Source: CAUTUX01 sp963545485 (GTDB lineage: Bacteria; Bacillota; Clostridia; Christensenellales; CAG-917). Taken from it: DNA of 64,000 nucleotides. A program made the translations under genes and the position numbers. Shown piece after piece: positions 24,606 to 33,352 of the stretch (positions are counted from its first letter, which is position 1; each line of letters opens with the position of its first letter). The notes under the pieces are model-generated. The model saw only the letters and a list, made by a program, of their open reading frames with translations, did not search any database and was not told the origin of the DNA. The stretch is from contig CAUUJG010000005.1 of the NCBI GenBank assembly GCA_963545485.1, positions 14,350-78,349 on the forward strand, read 5' to 3'.

Positions 24606-25991
24606 ATGTCTACATTAACAATGGATAAGCTTGTTGCACTTGCAAAGAATAGAGGCTTCGTATTCCCTGGAAGTGAAATATATGGTGGTCTAGCTAATAC
24701 TTGGGATTATGGTCCTCTAGGAGTTGAATTAAAGAACAATGTAAAATCAGCATGGTGGAAAAAATTCGTAAAGGAATCGCCATATAATGTTGGTGTTGAT
24801 TGTGCAATTTTAATGAATCCTACTACTTGGCAAGCTAGTGGACATCTCGGTGGATTTTCTGACCCACTCATGGATTGTAAAGAATGCAAGTCAAGACATA
24901 GAGCCGATAATCTTGTTGAAGATTATCTTAAAAAGAAAAAGATAAATCAAAATGTTGCAACTTTATCTAACGATGAATTGGAAAATTTAATTGAAAAATA
25001 TAACATTGCTTGCCCTGTGTGCGGAAAACATAATTTCACAAAAATACGAAAATTTAATTTAATGTTCAAAACTTTTCAAGGTGTAAATGAGGATACAGCA
25101 AATACTATTTACTTGAGACCTGAAACTGCACAAGGAATTTTTGTTAATTTCAAAAATGTGCAAAGAACATCAAGAAAAAGAGTCCCTTTCGGTATAGCCC
25201 AAATTGGGAAAAGCTTCCGTAACGAAATAACTCCAGGAAACTTCACTTTCCGTACTCGTGAATTTGAACAAATGGAATTAGAATTTTTCTGCAAACCTGG
25301 AACTGATTTAGAATGGTTTGATTATTGGAAAAACTTCTGTACTCAATGGTTATATGATTTAGGTATAAAAAAAGAAAACTTAAAACTTCGTGACCACGAT
25401 AAGACAGAGCTCTGTTTCTACTCAAAGGCAACAACAGACTTTGAATTTTTATTTCCTTTTGGTTGGGGTGAATTATGGGGTATTGCTGATAGAACAGACT
25501 ATGACCTCTCTCAACATATGAAAACCAGTTCGAAAGATTTATCATATATTGATCCTGTAACTAATGAAAAATATATACCGTATGTAATTGAGCCTTCATT
25601 AGGTGTTGATAGAATGGTACTTGCATTTTTGTGTAACGCATACGCAGAAGAACAAATTGATGAAAATGATTCTCGTGTCGTTTTAAAATTACATCCTGTG
25701 CTAGCTCCTGTAAAAGTGGCGGTTCTACCACTTCAGAAACAACTTAATGAAAAAGCAGAAGAATTATTTAAAGCAATCTCAGCTAATTACAATTGCGAGT
25801 TTGATACCAGCGGATCTATTGGAAAAAGATATAGACGTCAAGACGAAATTGGCACTCCATTCTGTGTAACTGTAGACTTTGAATCATTAGAAAATGACAC
25901 TGTAACTATAAGAGAGCGTGATACAATGTGCCAAACTAGAGTAAGTATATCTGAATTAGAAAGTTATTTACAAAAAGCTTTCAAGTATTAA
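24606..25991 (+). CDS. glyQS: Glycine--tRNA ligase, single-chain class II type
   Basis: 461 residues from the ATG at 24606 (AAGAGG upstream; longer in-frame upstream ATG codons lack a site and family homology). Homodimeric GlyRS signatures: NRGFVFPGSEIYGG at the N-terminus, YGPLGVELKNN, two Cys pairs (CKECKS and CPVCGKH), motif 2 LRPETAQGIFVNFKN with FRNEITPGNF, EFEQMELEFF and the C-terminal anticodon domain. Charges tRNA-Gly. Marks the right edge of the accessory region. The 217-bp upstream gap shows no T-box features. Confidence 0.95.
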   Translation: MSTLTMDKLVALAKNRGFVFPGSEIYGGLANTWDYGPLGVELKNNVKSAWWKKFVKESPYNVGVDCAILMNPTTWQASGHLGGFSDPLMDCKECKSRHRADNLVEDYLKKKKINQNVATLSNDELENLIEKYNIACPVCGKHNFTKIRKFNLMFKTFQGVNEDTANTIYLRPETAQGIFVNFKNVQRTSRKRVPFGIAQIGKSFRNEITPGNFTFRTREFEQMELEFFCKPGTDLEWFDYWKNFCTQWLYDLGIKKENLKLRDHDKTELCFYSKATTDFEFLFPFGWGELWGIADRTDYDLSQHMKTSSKDLSYIDPVTNEKYIPYVIEPSLGVDRMVLAFLCNAYAEEQIDENDSRVVLKLHPVLAPVKVAVLPLQKQLNEKAEELFKAISANYNCEFDTSGSIGKRYRRQDEIGTPFCVTVDFESLENDTVTIRERDTMCQTRVSISELESYLQKAFKY

Positions 25992-26587
25992 GCGAATAAT
26001 TCCGGATTCTTTTCTATTGGATCGATTTCGGTTTTTGGCAAATCAATTATTCTAATTCCGCCTTTAAATACCAGTTTCCTTTGCCATACAACAAGTATGC
26101 AATTAAATATGCCTAAAACAATAAATACCATTGCAATAATGATGACAAAAATATAAAAGACAATCGCTCCTTTTTGACCCATGCCTTTAAGGAAATATTC
26201 AGACATTTCAGTTGCTGTAAATCTTTTTGCTGCTTCTGATGGTTGCTGTAATGCCATTTTTGTTAAACCGATAAATGATGGAATCAATGTAAAAGTTAAA
26301 AATACATTTAAAATAGTAATAAATACACTTAAAATGTTTCTCACAATTTTATTTTTTAACATTGATGCTGCTGTGGTGAATGTAGTTATACTTGTAGACA
26401 TCGTTGCCAAAATAATCAAAAATCGATAAATCATTTTAGGTAAATCATCAAATGCTGGGAATATGTGTCCCTTATCTCCTGGTTTAGATGTAACTGTCGA
26501 TATGAATAACAGTCCAAAAATAATCATAACTGTCGCTATTAAAATGAATACTATTTTGGTTAATTCTGCTTGTTTTTCTCTACTCAT
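25988..26587 (-). CDS. Four-TM membrane protein of unknown function
   Basis: 199 residues, four hydrophobic segments (~11-31, ~54-72, ~83-108, ~145-172) and a C-terminal cytoplasmic tail rich in Pro and acidic residues. No family recognised. Convergent with glyQS, overlapping its last 4 bp. Start ATG follows a weak site. Could be an accessory membrane component; no context supports a role. Confidence 0.6.
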   Translation of the reverse strand: MSREKQAELTKIVFILIATVMIIFGLLFISTVTSKPGDKGHIFPAFDDLPKMIYRFLIILATMSTSITTFTTAASMLKNKIVRNILSVFITILNVFLTFTLIPSFIGLTKMALQQPSEAAKRFTATEMSEYFLKGMGQKGAIVFYIFVIIIAMVFIVLGIFNCILVVWQRKLVFKGGIRIIDLPKTEIDPIEKNPELFA

Positions 26588-26734
26588 AGAAGAAATATAT
26601 TAATTTGCTAGTGATATGTCAAATTAGGTAGTTTAATCAATTCATAAAAATTGATTTTCAAATTCCAGATAAAATATAACCACACTCTTATATTTACTTA
26701 GCAATTAATCGATTTTTTTCTACTTCACTTATTC

Positions 26735-29700
26735 TTACTTCTTTCCCCTTTCTTTATCATTCTTTCTTAATATGACAATAATAATTGCAACTGTGATCCC
26801 TATCAAAGCGACTATAGATATTGTTATTCCAGCGACTGCTCCTTTACTCAACTTTGTGTTTGTTTGACTATTTTTATTATCTCTAGTCTTCTTCTTTTTG
26901 TATTGTAACTTCCCAAAATCTAAGGTGATTTCATTGTAGTTTTTATTGCCCTTTACTCTCATCCTCACTTTTCCTTCTAATCTTTTTTCTTTATTATATT
27001 CTTTCCAAATATTATCTTTTTCATCAAAGTACTCAGCTCTTAATCCATCTTCAAAATCAAACTTCCCTTTCTCAAAAGTATATTTCGGATCAATCGGTAT
27101 AATTTTATATTTACCATAAACTACATTTTTTTCATTTGCAAAAACATAATTATCTTTATCTGATATTTCAAAAGTTATCGAATATTCACCTACATTCAAG
27201 CCCTTATCCGCTGATGAATTGTAGTATTTATTTGCATATATCGGTTCTATCTCTTTTCCACTATATTCATATTCTTGTATATATTCAGGAACCTTTATCT
27301 TTTTCTTTTGAACATTAATATTCAATTTGTACTTAATCTGATAATCATAGAAGTTAAAAATTAATTCAACACTTTTTGTTGTTGCAAACAAGTATGTTCC
27401 CATCGGATAATTTACTTTTATATTTTCAATAAATGTCTCTATTCCGCCATTTATTTTAGCCGTAACCTTTTCAATTAAAACTACATCTTCTGTATGTAAT
27501 GTTTTGTTATATATTACTTCCATTATCTCAATCTCTGGTTCTGTTATCATACAAGTTTCATAATGAATATCTCCATCAGCAAATGTGAAGTTTTTATCTT
27601 TATGAGAAACTCCTACTTGATAGCTACCTATGTTCTTTTGTTCAGCATTTATAAACTCATATATGTCATTACCCCTTGCAAAATTTTGCACCTGTCCGCT
27701 GTATCTCAACATTGATGTAATCTGTGAATTATCAAATAAAAGTTGTTTTTTTGAAACGCTTATTTCTTTAACAACTTTATATTCCTTATCTTGATACTTA
27801 ACAAAAAAAGTTAACTGTTTTGTGTTGTATTCTACTTTCTTTTCTAACACCCTAAGCAATTGCACATTAGCTGGATCCCCATTGCTTACAGTTACTTCGT
27901 AATCATCTAACTTTACTTCATCTAGAGTTGTGTATTTTGTCTTTCCTTTTATATCCACTCCTAATTCATCAAATGTAAAATTGTGCTGAAAATCAAGGAA
28001 AAATACATATTGATATTGTCTTCTCTCCTCAAGCGACATTCCTTTTGTTGCTCTATTTGTTTCTTGATATTGGTATTTATTTAAACCTCCTTCGCTATTA
28101 AACTTTTTAAACCTTCCAACTTCATCAATGTTAATAATTTCTTTATTACCATCTTTATCAATTAATTGAACAACTTTCTGCTCATCTGCACCTGATCCAA
28201 AAATTCCCACATCCAACTTTGAATACTCTGAAGTTGCATCATATGAAATCGGAGTCAATATGTCTGGATAATTGCGAACATACTTATCTTTAATCCCATA
28301 ATGTCTACCAAAAACTCCTGCAAATGTTGTTTTCTCATTTGCAATCCATACAAGTCTAAGTATTCTTTCAACTTTCGAATTATCATTTAATGTAAATACA
28401 ATTTTTTTATATACGACTTGCTCTTTTTGTTCATCAAATGGGATTTCTATTTTCGCCTCACCGTTTTTTTTAACGAATGGTTTATCCCCTTTGCCATCAA
28501 AATTGTATTCCTTTATTTCAGAGTATAGTGTTGGCTTAAGCGTTAATGTCCCTTTTGTCGATTCCTCATTAATGACAGTTATAGGCTTCTCTGAATCAAC
28601 ATGCTGATATGTCGTCATATTCAAATGATTATTTGAACTGTTTGTTGCTAAAAATTCTGCAAAATCAACAATATGTAATTGTCTATACTGGACATGTTTT
28701 TGTCCAGATTTGTTATATTCAATTTTTACATTATAACTTTTCGATGCTAATGAGTTATCTTCTTTTTGAATTACACTAATACTATTGCCGAAAACATTTA
28801 TATTGAATTTATGCGTTATATCTTTATTCCCATCCAATACTTGTATGTTTAATTCATCACTCCCTGGAGCTTTATATGTAATATTAATTTTCTGATTTTT
28901 TGTAAAGATATTATTATTTTTAAACTTACCTTGTTCAGATACAAAATTCACGCTTGAATTATTTTTATTAACAATTTTGTTATCAACATAATCAACTGGT
29001 CCTCTTTCAGATATAACTTGCTCGCCTTTATTTACAAATCTATAACCCGCAACATCTAGTTGATTGTCAGCATTTTCAACATACTTATAAGGCACATATA
29101 CAACTGAATCTCCTTTATGGTATGAATTACTGTTCATCCCTATAAAAGCTCCTTTATAGGTTTTCCCTTTAAATTCATATTTGTATTCATCATCAAATCC
29201 AATTAATGATATGGCATGATCCTCATTAGCACTTGGTTTCTTTTCTTCAAGATTTACCGTTTCACCACTGTTCAGTGTATTTAGCTTATATATATAATTT
29301 TTAATTTCATAAAAAACTGAACTTTCATGATATATGTGTTTTTTTATCTTCGCTACTTTGTTTTCTCCACTTATTCTTACCGGCTCAATCATCTCGCCAA
29401 GCCCTTTCAATTTTAATTTATTCAAATAGCTATTAATTCTTTTCGCCGTTCCCTTATTTTTTCTTGGATTACCATTGGCATAAAATAAAAGCTCATATGG
29501 AAACTGATTTTCAAAATATGAAAACCCATCCTTCTCATCATCATCTCTATCTTCGTCCCTAGACATTGCATAATGATGTGTGCTGAAAGGCGATCCCGAA
29601 CCTACCTCTTTTGTATAAAATGCATATCCTGCCTCAGAAAGGCTAATATATTCATTAAGGTGTTTCGCATAAAGTGTCTCTACTGATCTTGTACTTGCGA

Positions 29701-29890
29701 AATCCCAACATAATCCCATCTTTCCTTGATTTTTATTTAATACATAATAGTCATCAAGAATTGAATAGTAACCTGGCAAAGATGCTTCTGATCCCGCCTG
29801 TTGTGGTCTTAGTCCCATACCTAATGTCGCTATTATCGCTATAATACAAATTATTAAAATCAAAAAACTACTAATTCTACTTTTTTTCAT
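26735..29890 (-). CDS. Large cell-surface papain-like (C1) cysteine peptidase
   Basis: About 1,051 residues. Signal segment at ~8-26, then the C1 peptidase core: oxyanion Gln55 and nucleophile Cys61 (NQGKMGLCWDFAS), His225 (EDHAISLIGFDD) and an Asn near 253-255 (FIGMNSNSY), in the papain order and spacing. A long beta-rich tail of unknown repeats follows, with YSG-type segments near the end. A single membrane helix (GAVAGITISIVALIGITVAIII) and a basic tail RKNDKERGKK anchor it. No LPXTG. Start set at ATG 29890. Likely acts outside the cell on proteins or peptidoglycan peptides; substrate unknown. Confidence 0.8.
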   Translation of the reverse strand: MKKSRISSFLILIICIIAIIATLGMGLRPQQAGSEASLPGYYSILDDYYVLNKNQGKMGLCWDFASTRSVETLYAKHLNEYISLSEAGYAFYTKEVGSGSPFSTHHYAMSRDEDRDDDEKDGFSYFENQFPYELLFYANGNPRKNKGTAKRINSYLNKLKLKGLGEMIEPVRISGENKVAKIKKHIYHESSVFYEIKNYIYKLNTLNSGETVNLEEKKPSANEDHAISLIGFDDEYKYEFKGKTYKGAFIGMNSNSYHKGDSVVYVPYKYVENADNQLDVAGYRFVNKGEQVISERGPVDYVDNKIVNKNNSSVNFVSEQGKFKNNNIFTKNQKINITYKAPGSDELNIQVLDGNKDITHKFNINVFGNSISVIQKEDNSLASKSYNVKIEYNKSGQKHVQYRQLHIVDFAEFLATNSSNNHLNMTTYQHVDSEKPITVINEESTKGTLTLKPTLYSEIKEYNFDGKGDKPFVKKNGEAKIEIPFDEQKEQVVYKKIVFTLNDNSKVERILRLVWIANEKTTFAGVFGRHYGIKDKYVRNYPDILTPISYDATSEYSKLDVGIFGSGADEQKVVQLIDKDGNKEIINIDEVGRFKKFNSEGGLNKYQYQETNRATKGMSLEERRQYQYVFFLDFQHNFTFDELGVDIKGKTKYTTLDEVKLDDYEVTVSNGDPANVQLLRVLEKKVEYNTKQLTFFVKYQDKEYKVVKEISVSKKQLLFDNSQITSMLRYSGQVQNFARGNDIYEFINAEQKNIGSYQVGVSHKDKNFTFADGDIHYETCMITEPEIEIMEVIYNKTLHTEDVVLIEKVTAKINGGIETFIENIKVNYPMGTYLFATTKSVELIFNFYDYQIKYKLNINVQKKKIKVPEYIQEYEYSGKEIEPIYANKYYNSSADKGLNVGEYSITFEISDKDNYVFANEKNVVYGKYKIIPIDPKYTFEKGKFDFEDGLRAEYFDEKDNIWKEYNKEKRLEGKVRMRVKGNKNYNEITLDFGKLQYKKKKTRDNKNSQTNTKLSKGAVAGITISIVALIGITVAIIIVILRKNDKERGKK

Positions 29891-30265
29891 AAATTCCAAT
29901 TATCACTACTTTAATATTTTTCATTACAATCTATTTTTAATGTAAGATTATTTTACTCTATTTTATTTATGTTTCCTTATTTTAAATATATCGTCAATCA
30001 TTTTCCTTTTGTATCAAACAATCTATGTCGACAAAATATATATCTAAAATTCCACAGATGAAAACTTAAATTACTGCACTCTATCCACTATTATACAAAC
30101 TAATTAAATTATATAATATCTTTTGAATTTATTATTCGATTACTTATCCTCAGTATCTGATAATCACATTTCGCACTGACTCACAAAGAATAGAAACATT
30201 CGTATACTACCTAACAAAATTATATATTTTAAGCATTGAATATTTTTTAATTTGTTTTTATTTTA
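29891..30265. other. AT-rich intergenic region, nothing recognised
   Basis: About 370 bp with stop codons in all frames and no clear hairpin, repeat copy or RNA motif. Must hold the promoter of the surface peptidase and the end of the glpA/glpB-like transcript. A TATAAT on the minus strand near 30090 has no good partner -35. Confidence 0.4.
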
Positions 30266-30607
30266 TCAGTTTAGACTGCCTGTTTTGACTAAATTTACAT
30301 TCAAATCAAGAATATTATTTATTACGACATCACCTTGGTCTAAATTATCTTCTGCTCTGACTGTTTTGAGACATTCCATCAAGTCTTTTATTTTATTTTT
30401 TGGAATCAAATCGTTTGTTTTAACCGATATAACCCTATTTGTTCTTGTAAATACAAGTGATGTAAAGGACCGCATTGGACATGTATACTCTGCAATGCCG
30501 TATATTTCACCTCGCTTACAGCTATTCCCTGCAACTACAATTTTTCCTTCTCTTTCAATTATTTTTAAACTACATCCAATGGGACACATTATGCAAGTTG
30601 TTTCCAT
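30266..30607 (-). CDS. DUF1667 protein
   Basis: 113 residues with Cys clusters CIMCPIGC, NSCKRG and YTCPMRS, the DUF1667 pattern. This small protein is the usual third gene after GlpA- and GlpB-like flavoproteins in Firmicutes, and the same order is seen here (start shares a base with the upstream stop). The cysteines suggest an iron-sulphur or metal site that may link the flavoprotein to an electron acceptor; that is inference. Confidence 0.9.
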   Translation of the reverse strand: METTCIMCPIGCSLKIIEREGKIVVAGNSCKRGEIYGIAEYTCPMRSFTSLVFTRTNRVISVKTNDLIPKNKIKDLMECLKTVRAEDNLDQGDVVINNILDLNVNLVKTGSLN

Positions 30608-31845
30608 TATTCACCTTCAACATTTATATAAATATCAGAAGTAAAATTACATGATACAGTTATCTTTTCCATTTCTCCGGGAGATAAAACTAAATAACTT
30701 TTTGAAAATACAACTTCATCTTTCATTCTCACTTTCAACTTTGCCTTCTTAATTACCTTATTAACTCTAAAATAAATATCTACTTTTTTATCCCCTTTAT
30801 GTATCATTTCTGGGAGTGCATAAATAAGGTTGCTGTCTGGATGAACTTCTATCATATCTCCATGAATGTATTCGCCTTTCGCATACTTGGCTGCATTCAT
30901 TCCCGCTATAGCTGATTCATTACTTACATTATCAACAAGATCATGAACATGAAGAGTATTACCACAAACAAAAACTCCATCAATAGATGTCATTCTATTT
31001 TCATCTACAAGTACACTTTTTGTAACGGCACATTGTTTTGCTCCCATCTTCTTTAAAATCTCACAATATGGTATTAATCCAACTGACAACAACAATGTAT
31101 CTGCCTTAATACTTTTTTCTTTCCCCATAATAGGCTGCTTATTGGCATCCACAGGGGCATACATAATTTCGCTTATTCTTTCTTTTCCCTTTATTCCAGT
31201 TACTGTATGTGAGTATAAAATTGGAATATTAAAATCCTCCAAACACTGCACAATATTCCGCTTCAATCCAGATGAGTAGTCCATCAGTTCTATAACCATT
31301 TTGACATTAGCCCCCTCAAGCATCATTCTACGTGCCATAATAAGACCTATATCTCCGCTCCCAAGTATCACAATTTCTTTTCCTACGAGATACCCCATGA
31401 TGTTACAAATCTTTTGAGCAGCACCTGCCGTATATATTCCACTTACTCTATCGCCATTTAAAAATATTGAACCAGCACCTCTTTCTCTACATCCGGTTGC
31501 AAAGACAACAGCCTTTGCTTTAACTGTTCTATATCCTTCACTCTTTGAAATGAATGTCACTTCCTTATCCTTAGATACTGAAGTACAAAGTGTTGAAACC
31601 AAAACATCCACATCTGTCTTATTTAACTCATTGATAAACCTAGAGGCATACTCTGGACCAGTTAATTCTTCTTTAAAATAATGGAGTCCAAATCCTGCAT
31701 GTATGCACTGATTTAAAATTCCTCCAAGAGTATCTTCCGACTCAATAAGTAAGGTGAGACAATTATTTTTTGAACTCTCGATAGCTGCCGCCAAACCGGC
31801 TGGTCCTCCACCTATTACAACTACATCGTATTCATTTTTAATCAT
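30607..31845 (-). CDS. FAD/NAD(P)-dependent oxidoreductase (GlpB-like partner)
   Basis: 412 residues. N-terminal FAD-binding VVIGGGPAGLAAAIES, a second dinucleotide site VILGSGDIGLIMARRM near 170, and FVCGNTLHVHDLVDNV near the C-terminus that closes the FAD site. Belongs to the pyridine nucleotide-disulphide oxidoreductase class. In this operon it is the expected partner of the GlpA-like protein in a glycerol-3-phosphate or related dehydrogenase complex. Overlaps the upstream gene by 8 bp. Confidence 0.88.
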   Translation of the reverse strand: MIKNEYDVVVIGGGPAGLAAAIESSKNNCLTLLIESEDTLGGILNQCIHAGFGLHYFKEELTGPEYASRFINELNKTDVDVLVSTLCTSVSKDKEVTFISKSEGYRTVKAKAVVFATGCRERGAGSIFLNGDRVSGIYTAGAAQKICNIMGYLVGKEIVILGSGDIGLIMARRMMLEGANVKMVIELMDYSSGLKRNIVQCLEDFNIPILYSHTVTGIKGKERISEIMYAPVDANKQPIMGKEKSIKADTLLLSVGLIPYCEILKKMGAKQCAVTKSVLVDENRMTSIDGVFVCGNTLHVHDLVDNVSNESAIAGMNAAKYAKGEYIHGDMIEVHPDSNLIYALPEMIHKGDKKVDIYFRVNKVIKKAKLKVRMKDEVVFSKSYLVLSPGEMEKITVSCNFTSDIYINVEGE

Positions 31846-33322
31846 CGGGTAACCCCTTTATTCTAGATACAGCAACTTCACTTCCTATGTTATCTTTTCT
31901 TATTTGATCTATAGATATATTTAGTTCTCTTGAAAGTATTTCTATTATCTTAGGCTGACAAAATCCACCCTGACATTTCCCCATACCTGTTCTGAGTCTT
32001 TTTTTAATCGCATCTACCGTCTTTGCTGGAAATGGTGAATGAATTGCTTCAACAATTTCATGTTCACTTACCTTTTCACATTTACAAACTATATTCCCCC
32101 ATGTTTCATCTTGTCTAATTAATTCCGTTGCTTCTTTGGCTTGCATCTCTACAATTCTTTTCTTTTTAGGCATCTGAACAATTACATCTTTTTTTTCTTT
32201 ATATTTTCCTTCAAAGGCAATTGCTTTCGAAATATATTTTGCTATAGCCGGGGCACTTGTTAATCCTGGAGAACAAATTCCAATAGCCATAAAATAATGT
32301 TTATCATATTGTGATGCTCCGACTATAAAGTCATCCCCAATTATAGTTCTCACTCCAGCATATACTTTTAATGTATTTGCCATGTTCGGTTTTGAGTACA
32401 TTCTCTTGATTCCTTCAGCTATCTCTTTTATACCTTCTGAAGTTGTTCGTGCATCCCCCTTTGTCGTTAAAGTTGATGTAGGTCCATATATTACATTCCC
32501 ATCCGCAGTAGGGGCAACAAGTATGCCCTTTCCTTTTTCTGTTGGTAAAGGGAAAAGAACTTTAGAAACATTTGCTCTTTCTGATACATCTAACAAACAG
32601 TATTCACCTCTTCTATATGTTGTCTCGTAATGTTCATAATTTAACATGTCATTAATGTTTGCACCTTCCGCTCCAGCTGCATTGACCAGAAACTTGCATC
32701 TCAAAAATCCACGTGGTGCAGATATGCCAAAATAAATGTCATCATCCCTTCCACCCTTCAAAAGTGCACAAACTCTATCATCTGTCATGATCTTAGCACC
32801 ATTAAGCACTGCACGATCCGCATACGCAATCGCTAACTGATATGGAGAAACTATTCCTGCCGTTTTTGCATATAACCCATACTTAATATTTGGAGTTAAA
32901 TTTTTTTCCAATTGGTGCAACTGTTCACCTTCAACAATCTCAGTCTCCACACCATTTTGTTTACCTTGTTTTTGAAGTTTTATTAAGATATCTTTCTGAT
33001 CTTCTTCTGCTAATACTAAGGAACCGCATTGCTCGCCTGGAACATTCAATTCCTTTATTACTTGCCACATCATTTTGTTGCCTTCAACATTATAAAGTGC
33101 CTTTAATGTATCCGGATTACAATCATACCCAGCATGTACTATTCCGCTATTTGCACCACTTGAACCCGTTGCCACATCATGAGCTTGTTCAATGAGTCCA
33201 ACTTTCATCTTATATCTTGCCAACGAGTCCAGTATCGCTGTTCCTATAATGCCACCACCGATTATAAGACAATCAAATTCATTGTCTTTTAATTTTTTCC
33301 CCATACATAAATAATTATACAA
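31838..33322 (-). CDS. FAD-dependent dehydrogenase, GlpA-like, with BFD-type [2Fe-2S] domain
   Basis: 494 residues. N-terminal CLIIGGGIIGTAILDSLA binds FAD; the DAO fold continues with SSGANSGIVHAG. C-terminally, CKCEKVSEHEIVEA...GMGKCQGGFCQP is a BFD-like [2Fe-2S] domain (four Cys: C-x-C...C-x4-C). This is the architecture of the anaerobic glycerol-3-phosphate dehydrogenase A-type proteins. Probable TTG start at 33322 (AAGAG upstream); an ATG at 33304 is the alternative. With the next two genes it forms a three-part complex oxidising glycerol-3-phosphate or a similar substrate (family inference). Confidence 0.85.
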   Translation of the reverse strand: MYNYLCMGKKLKDNEFDCLIIGGGIIGTAILDSLARYKMKVGLIEQAHDVATGSSGANSGIVHAGYDCNPDTLKALYNVEGNKMMWQVIKELNVPGEQCGSLVLAEEDQKDILIKLQKQGKQNGVETEIVEGEQLHQLEKNLTPNIKYGLYAKTAGIVSPYQLAIAYADRAVLNGAKIMTDDRVCALLKGGRDDDIYFGISAPRGFLRCKFLVNAAGAEGANINDMLNYEHYETTYRRGEYCLLDVSERANVSKVLFPLPTEKGKGILVAPTADGNVIYGPTSTLTTKGDARTTSEGIKEIAEGIKRMYSKPNMANTLKVYAGVRTIIGDDFIVGASQYDKHYFMAIGICSPGLTSAPAIAKYISKAIAFEGKYKEKKDVIVQMPKKKRIVEMQAKEATELIRQDETWGNIVCKCEKVSEHEIVEAIHSPFPAKTVDAIKKRLRTGMGKCQGGFCQPKIIEILSRELNISIDQIRKDNIGSEVAVSRIKGLPDD

Positions 33323-33352
33323 ATGCTCTTTTTTAAAAACAATATTGAACTT

